From the NCBI RefSeq assembly GCF_014897675.1, contig NZ_JABUXU010000009.1, positions 124,001-188,000 on the forward strand: DNA of 64,000 nt, in the 5' to 3' direction. Both the position numbers and the translations under genes were made by a program. The notes under the pieces were generated by a model, which worked only from the letters and a program-made list of their open reading frames with translations, ran no database searches and was not told the DNA's origin. How positions within the stretch are numbered: position 1 is the stretch's first letter; each line of letters begins with the position of its first letter. This stretch comes from Advenella sp. FME57. GTDB taxonomy: Bacteria; Pseudomonadota; Gammaproteobacteria; Burkholderiales; Burkholderiaceae_B. Shown piece by piece: positions 8,987 to 18,384 of the stretch.

Positions 8987-9811
8987 TTACATCACCGTGG
9001 GTCTTTCCGTGCCGAAAATGGCGGCGTAACTGGAATAGAACCCGCAGTAAATGGTCGCAACCATGATCATTAGCACCACTTGCATTACAAATGCAATCAG
9101 CAGGGCGGGCAGCCCCAGCAATACCAACAGGGGTATGACGATAAATTGCAGCAAGACAAATAACAGGAACCAGCTTAGAAAATACATCAGAAACGCCGAT
9201 TTGTTGCGCCAGGACGCGACAAAAGAATAGAAAATGGCCTTGCCGATAGTGAGATCTTCCCAGCCGATCAGTTGAGGCACGTGCCAGAACATGAGGGTCA
9301 CGACAAACAGCAAGATCGCCCAGCCCAACAGCAAGACGAGCGAACTGCCGTCTGGCAGGGTGTCGGCGGTAGCTTGGGCGCTGTCCTGGACGCCATAGAC
9401 GATGCTGCTGATCTGGGCGATGGTCTGCTCATCCAGCAATGGGTATAGCAGCACGACGCTAAGCAGCAGCAAGAGGGCGGCGTAAATGAAACCGGAAAAT
9501 GCCAGGCGGGAAATGACCTTGGTTTTTTGCAGGCTGGCTACCCAGCTTTTGGGATCAAGATGATTGAATCCTGTCGGCTTGCTCTGGATGTCTCGGCAGG
9601 CACTGACGACAATCAGGCTGGCGATGGGCATGGTAATAATGAACAGCCCAACACCGAGTACCGGGATTTGCATCAGGATCTGGCTGATCATATTGATGAC
9701 AAACAGCAGCGCGAGCAATGCAAAAGGTTGCTTGCGAAAGATCTGGAAGGCATCTTTTAGCCATTGCCAGCCGGATGAGGCGGGAAGTTTTGCAGCAATC
9801 ATGGTGGTCAC
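8987..9811 (-). CDS. BPSS1780-family integral membrane protein
   Basis: Integral membrane protein of 274 residues with about six hydrophobic segments (for example FALLALLFVINMISQILM, IPVLGVGLFIITMPIASLIV and AILLFVVTLMFWHV). It matches the Burkholderiales-restricted BPSS1780 family, whose function is unknown. The ATG overlaps the stop of thrB by four bases (ATGA), so it is translationally coupled to homoserine kinase. That coupling need not imply a role in threonine synthesis. The N terminus MTTMIAAKLPASSGWQWLKD has no cleavable signal peptide. Confidence 0.8.
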   Translation of the reverse strand: MTTMIAAKLPASSGWQWLKDAFQIFRKQPFALLALLFVINMISQILMQIPVLGVGLFIITMPIASLIVVSACRDIQSKPTGFNHLDPKSWVASLQKTKVISRLAFSGFIYAALLLLLSVVLLYPLLDEQTIAQISSIVYGVQDSAQATADTLPDGSSLVLLLGWAILLFVVTLMFWHVPQLIGWEDLTIGKAIFYSFVASWRNKSAFLMYFLSWFLLFVLLQFIVIPLLVLLGLPALLIAFVMQVVLMIMVATIYCGFYSSYAAIFGTERPTVM

Positions 9812-10776
9812 GGTAGTGGCGGAGGCGGTTGTTGAACACGGAGCGTCAGGATACGCTCAAAATGCGTCGGATCGTGCGGCTTGAGTGTCTGGGCAGGGCG
9901 CGGACGGAAATAATCATTCAGGCGAGATGTCCAAAAACGCAGGGCAGCGGCGCGCAGGGCAACCGGCCACATTGCCTTTTCGGTTTCCGTGAACGGGCGT
10001 TCTTGCGAGTAGGCATCAAGCCAGGCCTGAACCAGCCAGGGGGTCAGTGCGCCGGTGCTGCGTTCAATGCACCAGTCGTTTACCGCGATCGCGACATCGA
10101 ACAGCCAGGCATCGTGTCCGGCAAAATAAAAATCGATGATGCCGCCCATTCGCGGATCATCATATGTGCCATCGAACAGTACGTTATCGCGGAACAGATC
10201 ACAATGGCAGGCACCGGCCGGCATACGCTTCCAATCGTTTCCCGACTGGACCTGGCGCTGCTCATCCAGGCACGAGACAAACAGCGCGTTTTGGGATTCA
10301 GTCAGAAACGGCCGGATGGCCGGATAGGTTTCTTCCCACCAGGGCAGGCCACGCAGATTGGGCTGGTACAGGGTGAAATCTTTGGCGGCCAGATGCGCCT
10401 GTGCCTGCGTACGGGCGGCGATAATACAGTGCTGTACGCCAGGGTCGGATTCGTACCCGCCGGGCAGGCGATCAACGATCGCTGCCGGTTTACCCTTCAG
10501 GGTGCCGATGCGCTTTCCATCGCGCTGGGTCTGGGGCATGGGCACCTTAACGTTTTTGCTGGCGAGCGTATGCATCAGTTCGATGTAGAAATTCAACTGC
10601 TCATGATTGAGCACCTCGAACACCGTCAGTACATATTCTCCCTGGGTCGTGTTCAGAAAGAAGTTGGTGTTTTCAATACCAGCGGTAATGCCGCGAAGGG
10701 AGACGAATTCTCCAAGCGCATAGTAACCCAGAAATTCAGTGGCTTCCTGGTTGGTGATGGGGGTAAAGACGGCCAT
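9808..10776 (-). CDS. thrB: homoserine kinase
   Basis: Phosphorylates L-homoserine to O-phosphohomoserine in threonine synthesis; 322 residues. It belongs to the protein-kinase-like (APH-fold) ThrB type found in beta- and gammaproteobacteria rather than the GHMP type of E. coli. The start MAVFTPITNQEATEFLGYYALG is diagnostic. The catalytic loop HCDLFRDN is at residues 191-198 and the metal-binding IIDFYFA at 213-219. It is upstream of, and overlaps, the BPSS1780 gene. The other aspartate-pathway genes in the window (asd, dapC/D/E) are far away, so it is not in a thr operon here. Confidence 0.93.
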   Translation of the reverse strand: MAVFTPITNQEATEFLGYYALGEFVSLRGITAGIENTNFFLNTTQGEYVLTVFEVLNHEQLNFYIELMHTLASKNVKVPMPQTQRDGKRIGTLKGKPAAIVDRLPGGYESDPGVQHCIIAARTQAQAHLAAKDFTLYQPNLRGLPWWEETYPAIRPFLTESQNALFVSCLDEQRQVQSGNDWKRMPAGACHCDLFRDNVLFDGTYDDPRMGGIIDFYFAGHDAWLFDVAIAVNDWCIERSTGALTPWLVQAWLDAYSQERPFTETEKAMWPVALRAAALRFWTSRLNDYFRPRPAQTLKPHDPTHFERILTLRVQQPPPPLP

Positions 10777-10956
10777 GAGAAAATACGCTACACAAAATCA
10801 TTGAATGCCGATCATTTTAGTGCAGGTTGAGCACGATAAGCGCGTGGGGCGGTCCGTGTGCAAAAGAATCACAATCGAGTTTTGCTACAATGGAGCACTT
10901 TTTGCAGTTTGCCGGGATCTCTCTCGCGCCGCCCGTTATTTCTCCGAGACTAATAA

Positions 10957-12741
10957 ATGGCCATGTTTTCTCCTTTTGAGGCACGCAACAAACTGACTCA
11001 GTTTGCCTGGCTTACAAACCGTCCGGCGTTCTTTGTCTGGGCCATTGTGGTGGGCGTGGCTGCCGCCGGCATGACCATCCTGTTTCACATGGCCATACAC
11101 TGGGGGCAATTGCTGACTGGTTCGGTGCCGGGCGAGATCGAGACCGTGGTCAGTCGCTGGAGCAATACCGAGCGTATCCTGTTTCCTGTCGGGGGCGGAC
11201 TGATTGCGGGCACTTTACTGTGGCTGTCGTCAAAAGTGCGCAAGGATATGAACGCAGACTACATGGAGGCGGTGGCCCTGTCAGATGGGCGGCTTTCCCT
11301 GCGGCAGGGTGCGCTGCGAGTGTTATCGTCATTGTCTACCGTGGTCAGCGGCGGCTCCATCGGCCGCGAAGGGGCCATGGTGCACCTGGGCGCCATGGTC
11401 GCATCGGCCATCGGCCGCTTTCTGGCCTTCAATGCCAATGATATCCGACTGCTGGTCGCTTGCGGGGCCGCGGCAGGCGTGTCGGCCGCCTACAATGCGC
11501 CGCTTGCCGCGGCGTTATTTGTAGCAGAAATCGTATTGGGAACCCTGTCGATCACGACGCTGGGCCCGCTCATTATCTCGGCAGGGGTTGCCAATATTAC
11601 CATGCAACTGACCGGATATTATCGCGTCACTTATGATGTGAATCCCATGTCGCTGTCGATCGATGCGAGCCTGCTGCTGCTGTGTGCACTGGCGATTGTT
11701 GCGGGATTGCTGGCGCCGCTTTTCCTGCGTTTTCTGGACGCTGTCCGCCAGCTGTTTCGTAAAACCAGATTGCCGCTGCCATTCAGTCTGGCGCTGGGCG
11801 GAGCGCTGCTGGGCGGCATTCTGATCCTGCAGCCTGCTGCGTCGGGCAACGGCTACGGGCCGATTGAAGATATGCTGACGCTGTCCTGGACCATGCCGGC
11901 GGTATTGCTGATGCTGGCCTACAAGGTGCTGGCCACGGGCGCGACAGTGGGCTCGGGCGCGACCGGCGGCGTATTTACTCCGATGCTGATGGTGGGAGCC
12001 AGCGTGGGTATGCTGTTTTACCAGGTCATTTCATTCGTGATGCCTGAGCAGGCGGCCCAGCCGGCACTATATATATTGATTGGCATGGGCGCATTTCTGG
12101 CAGCCGGCACGCACGCGCCCCTGATGGCGATCCTGATGATATTTGAAATGACTCATCGGATTGATCTGGTGCTGCCGCTCATGTTCGCCTGCGTCATTGC
12201 AAATGTGGTCAGCAGTCTGTTTGGCACCCCAGCCATGTATGGCGTGACTCTGTCGCGGGAGCAGGCAGCACGGCTCAGGCGGCAGATAAGCAGCATGACG
12301 CTCAAAGGGCTGGTGACCGACGCACAAACGGTGCTGCGCCAGGATCAGACGCTGGAGCAGGCAGTGGCCATGTTTCAGGATCATCCCGTGCGGCATATTT
12401 ATGTGGTGGATGAGAATGATCACTACCTGGGCTTGCTGTCCAATCAGGAGGTGACGCGCTGGCTGCTGTCGCAGTCGCCCATGACCACGCCCCTATCAGA
12501 ACTCATGGTGCAGCCTCATTTCATTCCGGTTCTGCATCCCGATATGACGCTGGGCGAGGGGCTGGAACTGTTTCTGACTTTTACGGGCGAACGTTTGCCG
12601 ATGCTGTTGTCAAAAGATGAACCGATACTACTGGGGGTGGTGCGCAAATCCGCAATTCTCGAGCAACTGGAGGAGCAGCGCGCACTTGGTGAGCGGCATC
12701 AGCCACCTCACATCGATTTTCGCATTTCCGGCGACAAATGA
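10957..12741 (+). CDS. ClC-type chloride channel/antiporter with C-terminal CBS pair
   Basis: ClC-family anion transporter of 594 residues (ClcB-like). About eleven membrane helices lie between residues 25 and 430. The selectivity motif GSIGREGA at 133-140 keeps the gating glutamate (Glu138), although the usual GREGP proline is Ala. GSGATGGVFTPMLMVGASVG is the second anion-binding loop. The C-terminal part (about 430-560) contains two CBS domains (TVLRQDQTLEQAVAMFQDH and IPVLHPDMTLGEGLELF) that probably bind nucleotides and gate transport. Its stop overlaps the dusA start, giving a two-gene unit. Whether it is a channel or a proton-coupled exchanger cannot be told from sequence. Confidence 0.9.
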   Translation: MAMFSPFEARNKLTQFAWLTNRPAFFVWAIVVGVAAAGMTILFHMAIHWGQLLTGSVPGEIETVVSRWSNTERILFPVGGGLIAGTLLWLSSKVRKDMNADYMEAVALSDGRLSLRQGALRVLSSLSTVVSGGSIGREGAMVHLGAMVASAIGRFLAFNANDIRLLVACGAAAGVSAAYNAPLAAALFVAEIVLGTLSITTLGPLIISAGVANITMQLTGYYRVTYDVNPMSLSIDASLLLLCALAIVAGLLAPLFLRFLDAVRQLFRKTRLPLPFSLALGGALLGGILILQPAASGNGYGPIEDMLTLSWTMPAVLLMLAYKVLATGATVGSGATGGVFTPMLMVGASVGMLFYQVISFVMPEQAAQPALYILIGMGAFLAAGTHAPLMAILMIFEMTHRIDLVLPLMFACVIANVVSSLFGTPAMYGVTLSREQAARLRRQISSMTLKGLVTDAQTVLRQDQTLEQAVAMFQDHPVRHIYVVDENDHYLGLLSNQEVTRWLLSQSPMTTPLSELMVQPHFIPVLHPDMTLGEGLELFLTFTGERLPMLLSKDEPILLGVVRKSAILEQLEEQRALGERHQPPHIDFRISGDK

Positions 12742-13838
12742 TAATGACACATTCAGAGAAGACAGAGCGGGTCGCAGCAGCGGACCTGGATACCCGCAGC
12801 GGCAGCACCGATGCCCGTGCCGTTGCCGGGAGGGACCCGGCAGGCGGCACTGTGTTTGACTATACGGATGGAGCGGGTCTGCGTCCCTGGCGGTTCAGTG
12901 TGGCGCCGATGATTGACGTCACAGACAGGCATTGCCGCTATTTTCACCGTCTGCTGGCGCCCAATGCGTTGCTATATACCGAGATGATCACCACCGGCGC
13001 CCTGGTGTTCGGCGATGTACCAAGACATTTGCATTTCAGCGCTCAGGAACATCCGGTTGCTTTGCAACTGGGCGGCAGCGAGCCGGCGGCGCTGGCCCAT
13101 TGCGCCCGGCTCGGGCAAAGTTGGGGGTATGATGAAATCAACCTCAACTGCGGCTGCCCTTCAGAGCGGGTGCAAAAGGGAGCGTTCGGCGCCTGCCTGA
13201 TGGCCGAGCCGGCCCTGGTGGCCGATTGCGTCAAGGCGATGCAGGACGTGGTCAGCCTGCCCGTGACAGTCAAGCATCGGCTCGGACTGGACTACGATCA
13301 ATCCTATGATTTCGTGCGTGATTTTGTCGGGCAACTGTATGAGGTCGGGTGCCGGGTATTTATCGCGCATGCGCGCAATGCGGTGCTCAAGGGGCTGTCT
13401 CCTAAAGACAATCGCCAGATTCCGCCACTGCGCTACGACGTTGTGACCTGGCTCAAGCGGGATTTTCCGGATGCGCTGTTTGTGCTCAACGGCGGCCTGA
13501 ACACGCCTGACCTGATCAGTTCGGCGGTCGACGCATTCGACGGTGCGATGGTCGGGCGAGCAGCCTGGCACGAACCCTATTTGCTGCGTGACATCAGTCG
13601 ACAGTTGTGGCCTGACACGCTGGTTGCCGATGACGCCACGATTGTGCAGCAAATGGCCAGCTATGCCCAATCTGAGGTGGCGCAGGGTGTTCCGCTGCGC
13701 GTCATTGTCAAGCCCATGCTTGGCCTGTTCAACGGACGCAAAGGCGCGCGCCAATGGCGACGCCATCTGTCCGACCCGGTGCAACTGGCAACACAGAACC
13801 CGGACGTCTTGCATCAGGCCTTTGCTTTTATTGACTAG
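12738..13838 (+). CDS. dusA: tRNA-dihydrouridine synthase A
   Basis: FMN-dependent enzyme that reduces uridines in the D-loop of tRNA (U20/U20a in the DusA class). The core starts at RFSVAPMIDVTDRHCRYF. The active-site block NLNCGCPSERVQKGAFGACL places the catalytic cysteine at residue 140, in GCPS. FMN-phosphate contacts are suggested by VLNGGLNTPD and GAMVGRAAWHEP. The first ATG overlaps the ClC stop (ATGATAATG); ATG 12744 is an alternative start. Either gives about 50 residues of low-complexity sequence (Ala, Asp, Arg, Gly) before the conserved core, somewhat longer than in E. coli DusA. Another start could be real, but none has a better ribosome-binding site. Confidence 0.93.
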   Translation: MIMTHSEKTERVAAADLDTRSGSTDARAVAGRDPAGGTVFDYTDGAGLRPWRFSVAPMIDVTDRHCRYFHRLLAPNALLYTEMITTGALVFGDVPRHLHFSAQEHPVALQLGGSEPAALAHCARLGQSWGYDEINLNCGCPSERVQKGAFGACLMAEPALVADCVKAMQDVVSLPVTVKHRLGLDYDQSYDFVRDFVGQLYEVGCRVFIAHARNAVLKGLSPKDNRQIPPLRYDVVTWLKRDFPDALFVLNGGLNTPDLISSAVDAFDGAMVGRAAWHEPYLLRDISRQLWPDTLVADDATIVQQMASYAQSEVAQGVPLRVIVKPMLGLFNGRKGARQWRRHLSDPVQLATQNPDVLHQAFAFID

Positions 13839-14024
13839 CGGCACAGCAATCGCCCAATGGCCGGGCAAGAAGGGGGGCATGAAGAGGGAGTATGCCGTGC
13901 CTGAAAAATATGCACATCAATTGCGTATAATCAACATCGTTACATTTTTTTATAACAGATAAAATAGCTATATTAATCAATGCATTGTGTTGTTTTTCAA
14001 GGATTTGCACGAAGCCGAAATTAC

Positions 14025-14053
14025 TTGAAATATCCTGATCAATACTATATATT
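14025..14053 (+). promoter_or_regulatory. sigma-70-like promoter of nrdAB-yfaE
   Basis: TTGAAA at 14025-14030 and TATATT at 14048-14053 are separated by 17 bp, close to the consensus housekeeping promoter. The -10 hexamer lies inside the first NrdR box, the expected place for a repressor site. Confidence 0.6.
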
Positions 14054-14057
14054 GTGT
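14042..14057 (+). promoter_or_regulatory. NrdR box 1
   Basis: ATACTATATATTGTGT matches the NrdR operator consensus (acaCwAtATaTwGtgt) at nearly every position. Its centre is 31 bp from that of the second box, the three-helical-turn spacing usual for NrdR-regulated ribonucleotide reductase operons. Confidence 0.85.
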
Positions 14058-14072
14058 TAAACCTAAAATAAA

Positions 14073-14088
14073 ACACTATATATAGATT
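14073..14088 (+). promoter_or_regulatory. NrdR box 2
   Basis: ACACTATATATAGATT is the second NrdR-type box, with a perfect left half and a slightly degenerate right half. With box 1 it should let the NrdR tetramer or higher oligomer repress nrdA when (d)ATP is abundant. The nrdR gene itself is not in the window. Confidence 0.85.
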
Positions 14089-14142
14089 ATAGTCGGTCCG
14101 GCTCCAAGCCGTTCCATCAACCATCATGGATATGCATACGCA

Positions 14143-16416
14143 ATGAACAGCACACTCTTGGTCACCAAACGTGACGGCAGAAAAGAACCTATCGATCTGG
14201 ACAAAATTCACCGCGTCATTGCGTGGGCGGCAGAAGGTCTGGATCATGTTTCGGTGTCTCAAGTTGAGCTCAAGTCTCATATTCAGTTCTACGACGGTAT
14301 CAAGACTGAAGACATCCATGAAACCATCATCAAGGCAGCGGCGGACCTGATTTCACAGGCTACGCCCGATTACCAGTACCTGGCGGCGCGCCTTGCCATC
14401 TTTCATTTGCGCAAGAAAGCCTTCCAGCAGTTCGATCCGCCATCGCTCTACGATCATGTCAGCCGGCTCACCGAAATGGGCAAATACGACGAACATATTC
14501 TGCAGGACTACACACGGGAAGAGTTCGACGAGCTGAACAGCTATATCGATCACAGCCGTGATATGCGCTTTTCCTATGGTGCGGTCAAGCAGCTTGAAGG
14601 CAAGTACCTGGTGCAAAATCGTGTCAATCACGAAATCTATGAAAGCCCCCAGTTTCTGTATATTCTGGTGGCCGCATGCCTGTTCTCGAAGTATCCGAAA
14701 GACACGCGCCTGTCGTACATCAAGGGGTTCTATGATGCGACGTCGCTTTTCAAAATTTCCTTGCCCACACCCATCATGTCGGGTGTACGCACACCTACGC
14801 GTCAGTTCAGCTCATGCGTGCTGATCGAGTGTGGCGATAGCCTGGATTCCATTAATGCCACGACCAGCGCTATCGTGCGCTACGTATCGCAACGCGCCGG
14901 CATCGGCATCAACGCCGGTCGCATTCGTGCCGTTGGCAGTGCCATTCGCGGTGGCGAGGCGCAGCATACTGGGTGTATTCCTTTTTACAAGCACTTTCAG
15001 ACAGCCGTCAAATGCTGCTCGCAGGGTGGCGTGCGCGGTGGTGCGGCCACATTGTTCTATCCCATGTGGCATCTGGAAATTGAATCGCTGCTGGTGCTCA
15101 AGAACAATCGGGGCGTCGAGGAAAATCGCGTCCGTCATATGGACTATGGCGTGCAGATCAACCGGCTGCTGTATCAACGCCTGATCAGAAACGGCGATAT
15201 CACGCTGTTTTCTCCATCGGATGTACCGGGCCTGTACGATGCGTTTTTTGAAGATCAGAACCGCTTTGAGCAACTGTATGCCAAATACGAGCAAGACACG
15301 ACCATTCGCAAGCGTACGGTCAAGGCAACAGAGCTGTTTTCATTGATGATGCAGGAACGCGCCGGCACCGGCCGCATATACATTCAGAACGTGGATCACT
15401 GCAATACCCACAGCCCGTTTGATCCGGCCGTGGCGCCCGTGCGCCAGAGTAATCTGTGTCTGGAAATCGCGCTGCCGACCAAGCCGCTGGAAGATATCAA
15501 TGACGAGAACGGTGAAATTGCATTGTGCACGCTGTCTGCGTTCAATTTGGGCGCCATTGAATCGCTGGATGAGCTCGAAGGCCTGGCCGATCTGGCCGTG
15601 CGCGCGCTCGATGCCTTGCTTGATTATCAGGACTATCCGATAAAGGCCGCGTATATTGGCTCCATGAAGCGGCGTACACTGGGTATCGGCGTCATTAATT
15701 ACGCTTATTACCTGGCCAAGAACGATGCCAAATATTCCGATGGCAGCGGTAATGCCCTGACGCACCGCACCTTCGAGGCGATCCAGTATTATCTGCTCAA
15801 GGCCTCGGTCGGGCTGTCCAAAGAGTTCGGCCCGTGCACGGCCTTTGATGAAACGACCTATTCCAAGGGTATTTTGCCAATCGATACCTATAAGAAGGAT
15901 CTTGACGGCATTTGCAACGAGCCGCTGCATCTGGATTGGGAATCGCTACGCAAGGACATTACCACCCATGGTCTGCGTAATTCGACCTTGACGGCACTGA
16001 TGCCTTCGGAAACCTCTTCGCAGATATCCAACGCCACCAACGGTATTGAACCGCCGCGCGGCCTTGTGACCGTGAAGGCTTCCAAAGACGGGATTCTGAA
16101 ACAGGTGGTGCCCGAGTACGAACGCCTTAAGGACAAGTACGAATTGCTGTGGAGCATGCCAAACAATGATGGCTATCTGCAAATTGTAGGCATCATGCAG
16201 AAATTTGTGGATCAGTCTATTTCGGCCAATACGAATTACGATCCAGCCCGTTTTGACGGTGGTCGTGTGCCCATGAACCAGATGATCAAGGATCTGCTCA
16301 CGGCGTACAAGTTCGGTGTCAAAACACTGTATTACCAGAACACCCGTGACGGTGCGGAAGACAAACAAGAAGATCAGGCACAGGATGACTGCGAAAGCGG
16401 CGCGTGCAAGATCTGA
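14143..16416 (+). CDS. nrdA: class Ia ribonucleoside-diphosphate reductase, alpha subunit
   Basis: Catalytic large subunit of aerobic ribonucleotide reductase, reducing NDPs to dNDPs; 757 residues, near the E. coli length. An ATP-cone domain (about residues 5-95, KRDGRKEPIDLDKIHRVIAWA) gives overall dATP/ATP activity control. Active-site residues sit at the E. coli numbers: Cys225 (SSCVLIE), Cys439 and Glu441 (SNLCLEIALPT) and Cys462 (ALCTLSAFN). The C-terminal tail ends CESGACKI and carries the redox-shuttle cysteine pair. It is the first gene of nrdA-nrdB-yfaE, 28 bp before nrdB, behind two NrdR boxes. The ATG lacks a strong Shine-Dalgarno sequence. Confidence 0.97.
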   Translation: MNSTLLVTKRDGRKEPIDLDKIHRVIAWAAEGLDHVSVSQVELKSHIQFYDGIKTEDIHETIIKAAADLISQATPDYQYLAARLAIFHLRKKAFQQFDPPSLYDHVSRLTEMGKYDEHILQDYTREEFDELNSYIDHSRDMRFSYGAVKQLEGKYLVQNRVNHEIYESPQFLYILVAACLFSKYPKDTRLSYIKGFYDATSLFKISLPTPIMSGVRTPTRQFSSCVLIECGDSLDSINATTSAIVRYVSQRAGIGINAGRIRAVGSAIRGGEAQHTGCIPFYKHFQTAVKCCSQGGVRGGAATLFYPMWHLEIESLLVLKNNRGVEENRVRHMDYGVQINRLLYQRLIRNGDITLFSPSDVPGLYDAFFEDQNRFEQLYAKYEQDTTIRKRTVKATELFSLMMQERAGTGRIYIQNVDHCNTHSPFDPAVAPVRQSNLCLEIALPTKPLEDINDENGEIALCTLSAFNLGAIESLDELEGLADLAVRALDALLDYQDYPIKAAYIGSMKRRTLGIGVINYAYYLAKNDAKYSDGSGNALTHRTFEAIQYYLLKASVGLSKEFGPCTAFDETTYSKGILPIDTYKKDLDGICNEPLHLDWESLRKDITTHGLRNSTLTALMPSETSSQISNATNGIEPPRGLVTVKASKDGILKQVVPEYERLKDKYELLWSMPNNDGYLQIVGIMQKFVDQSISANTNYDPARFDGGRVPMNQMIKDLLTAYKFGVKTLYYQNTRDGAEDKQEDQAQDDCESGACKI

Positions 16417-16444
16417 TCAGGCAGTAATCGAGTAAGAGAAAATA

Positions 16445-17578
16445 ATGGCATACAGTACCTTTTGTCAGACTCCGAACGACCAGATGAAAGAACCCATGTT
16501 CTTTGGTCAGTCGGTCAATGTCGCACGTTATGATCAGCAGAAATACGAAATTTTTGAAAAACTTATTGAAAAGCAACTGTCTTTTTTCTGGCGTCCCGAA
16601 GAGGTGGATGTGTCTCAGGACAGAATCGACTATCAGACGCTGCCGGAACACGAAAAGCATATTTTTATCAGCAATCTGAAATATCAGACACTGCTCGATT
16701 CGATCCAGGGCCGCAGCCCGAATGTGGCGCTGCTGCCGCTGGTGTCCATCCCTGAACTGGAAACCTGGATCGAGACCTGGTCGTTTTCCGAGACGATCCA
16801 TTCGCGCTCGTACACACATATCATCCGCAATATCGTGAACAATCCATCAGTGGTGTTTGACGATATCGTCGCTAATGAATATATTCTGAAACGTGCGCGC
16901 GATATCGCCTTCTATTACGATGACGTAATCTCGTATACACAGTTGTATAACCAGTTTGGCGAAGGCACGCACATGCTCGCCGGCAAGGAAGTGCTCGTAT
17001 CCCTGCGCGAACTCAAGAAAAAGCTGTATTTGTGCCTGATGGTCGTCAATGTGCTTGAGGCTATTCGCTTTTATGTCAGTTTCGCGTGCTCCTTTGCCTT
17101 TGCAGAGCGTGAGCTGATGGAAGGCAACGCCAAGATTATCAAATTGATTGCCCGTGACGAAGCCCTGCACCTGACGGGCACGCAGCATATGCTCAATATT
17201 TTGCGCAGCGGCGAAGATGATGCTGAAATGGCTGAGATCGCCAATGAAACCCGCGAACAGTGCTTTGATGTGTTCAAGCAGGCAGCTCTACAGGAAAAAG
17301 AATGGGCCGAATACCTGTTCAAAGGAGGGTCCATGATCGGGCTGAACAAGGACATCCTGTGCCAGTACGTCGAATATATTACCAACCTGCGCATGCAGGC
17401 AGTTGGACTGCCGGCTGCATTTCCGGGAGTACGACAGAATCCAATCCCATGGATCAACGCCTGGCTGTCTTCAGATAATGTCCAGGTTGCGCCGCAGGAA
17501 GTGGAAATCAGCTCTTACCTGATCGGGCAAATTGATTCACAAATGAATACCGACGATCTGCAGCATTTCGAACTATGA
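16445..17578 (+). CDS. nrdB: class Ia ribonucleoside-diphosphate reductase, beta subunit
   Basis: Di-iron radical-generating subunit, 377 residues. Iron ligands and the radical tyrosine are in place with a one-residue shift from E. coli: Asp85 (TLLDSIQ), Glu116 and His119 (SETIHS) and Tyr123 (RSYTH). The second ligand set lies in the later helices, including [15 protein letters not shown]. The presence of the tyrosine indicates a class Ia or Ib-type radical rather than a Tyr-less variant. It is preceded by GAGTAAGAGAAAATA upstream of the ATG. Its stop overlaps the yfaE start (ATGA). Confidence 0.97.
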   Translation: MAYSTFCQTPNDQMKEPMFFGQSVNVARYDQQKYEIFEKLIEKQLSFFWRPEEVDVSQDRIDYQTLPEHEKHIFISNLKYQTLLDSIQGRSPNVALLPLVSIPELETWIETWSFSETIHSRSYTHIIRNIVNNPSVVFDDIVANEYILKRARDIAFYYDDVISYTQLYNQFGEGTHMLAGKEVLVSLRELKKKLYLCLMVVNVLEAIRFYVSFACSFAFAERELMEGNAKIIKLIARDEALHLTGTQHMLNILRSGEDDAEMAEIANETREQCFDVFKQAALQEKEWAEYLFKGGSMIGLNKDILCQYVEYITNLRMQAVGLPAAFPGVRQNPIPWINAWLSSDNVQVAPQEVEISSYLIGQIDSQMNTDDLQHFEL

Positions 17579-17907
17579 CATCTGTCGTAACGACCGATAG
17601 CAGGTTCGAATTGCTGGAGGGAGAAACGCTGCTCGAAGGGCTGGAACGCACAAATCACGAAGTGGAGTTCCAATGCCGCGCCGGCTATTGCGGCTCATGC
17701 AGGACGCATCTGCTGGCGGGCAGAGTATGTTATCTGACCGAGCCGCTGGCCTATATCGCGAAAGACGAAATACTGCCTTGCTGCTGTGTGCCCCAGGGGC
17801 CATTGCAGATTGAGGCCAGGCTGTTGCATATGCCTGAACAGCCTTCGCTCGGTGAGGAATTCAATATTCAGAGGTCGCTGGATTTCGGGGTTGGCGAACA
17901 GAAGTAG
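17575..17907 (+). CDS. yfaE: 2Fe-2S ferredoxin, ribonucleotide reductase maintenance protein
   Basis: Plant-type [2Fe-2S] ferredoxin of 110 residues that re-reduces the NrdB di-iron site to restore the tyrosyl radical. Cluster ligands are C-R-A-G-Y-C-G-S-C (C-x4-C-x2-C) near residues 38-46 plus a later Cys in ILPCCC. Its position right after nrdB with a four-base overlap is the standard yfaE context. The last 47 bp overlap, in antisense, the 3' end of a small membrane-protein gene on the minus strand. Confidence 0.92.
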   Translation: MTSVVTTDSRFELLEGETLLEGLERTNHEVEFQCRAGYCGSCRTHLLAGRVCYLTEPLAYIAKDEILPCCCVPQGPLQIEARLLHMPEQPSLGEEFNIQRSLDFGVGEQK

Positions 17908-18148
17908 GCGCGCCCTTATGCCGTTTGTCTTTGTCATTCGGCCTCAGGGCGTACTTCAGTGCGAATACCGTGGCAATGGACCACAGCAGCAGCCAGATAA
18001 CATGCATGGTCATCACGAAAATATCACGCCCGGCCAGTGGCGCCGCTTGTGACATGAAGTCGTTCAGGACCGATAGCGACAATCCGATCATCATCCCTGC
18101 AAAAAGCAGGACGGTTAATACAAAAGACCATTTCGGATCTGGTTTCAT
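17861..18148 (-). CDS. small hypothetical membrane protein
   Basis: 95 residues with two predicted membrane helices, WSFVLTVLLFAGMMIGLSL and IFVMTMHVIWLLLWSIATVF, the latter ending in FALKYAL. A basic tail follows ([20 protein letters not shown]). I do not recognise the family. The start ATG 18148 has AGGGGA seven bases upstream, and the helices look real, so it is probably a gene. It converges on and overlaps yfaE by 47 bp. A start further in is unlikely because it would cut the first helix. Confidence 0.6.
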   Translation of the reverse strand: MKPDPKWSFVLTVLLFAGMMIGLSLSVLNDFMSQAAPLAGRDIFVMTMHVIWLLLWSIATVFALKYALRPNDKDKRHKGAPTSVRQPRNPATSEY

Positions 18149-18384
18149 CGATTTCCCCTGTTATCTGGCTCTGCCTGCCTGCCGGCACGAGCCATCATGA
18201 GCGGGCAGGGTCACCCACCGGCAGTATTAACGCTAGTCTAGGCGATCATCGTTCTGATGTGAAATACCGAATACTTATGTCTATATTGCTGCGGTTCAGA
18301 TCGCAATTTGACTATTATTATCCGAACTGCTTGTGGCATTTGCGAAACCCTCATATACAATATCTATTCCAAAGGAGCTCTGGC

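Larger units (their letters stand above)
13839..14142. other. AT-rich leader region of the nrd operon
   Basis: This 304-bp non-coding stretch between dusA and nrdA is visibly more AT-rich than its flanks. It carries the nrd promoter and two NrdR boxes near its 3' end (14025-14088), listed separately. I see nothing else recognisable in it. Confidence 0.6.
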
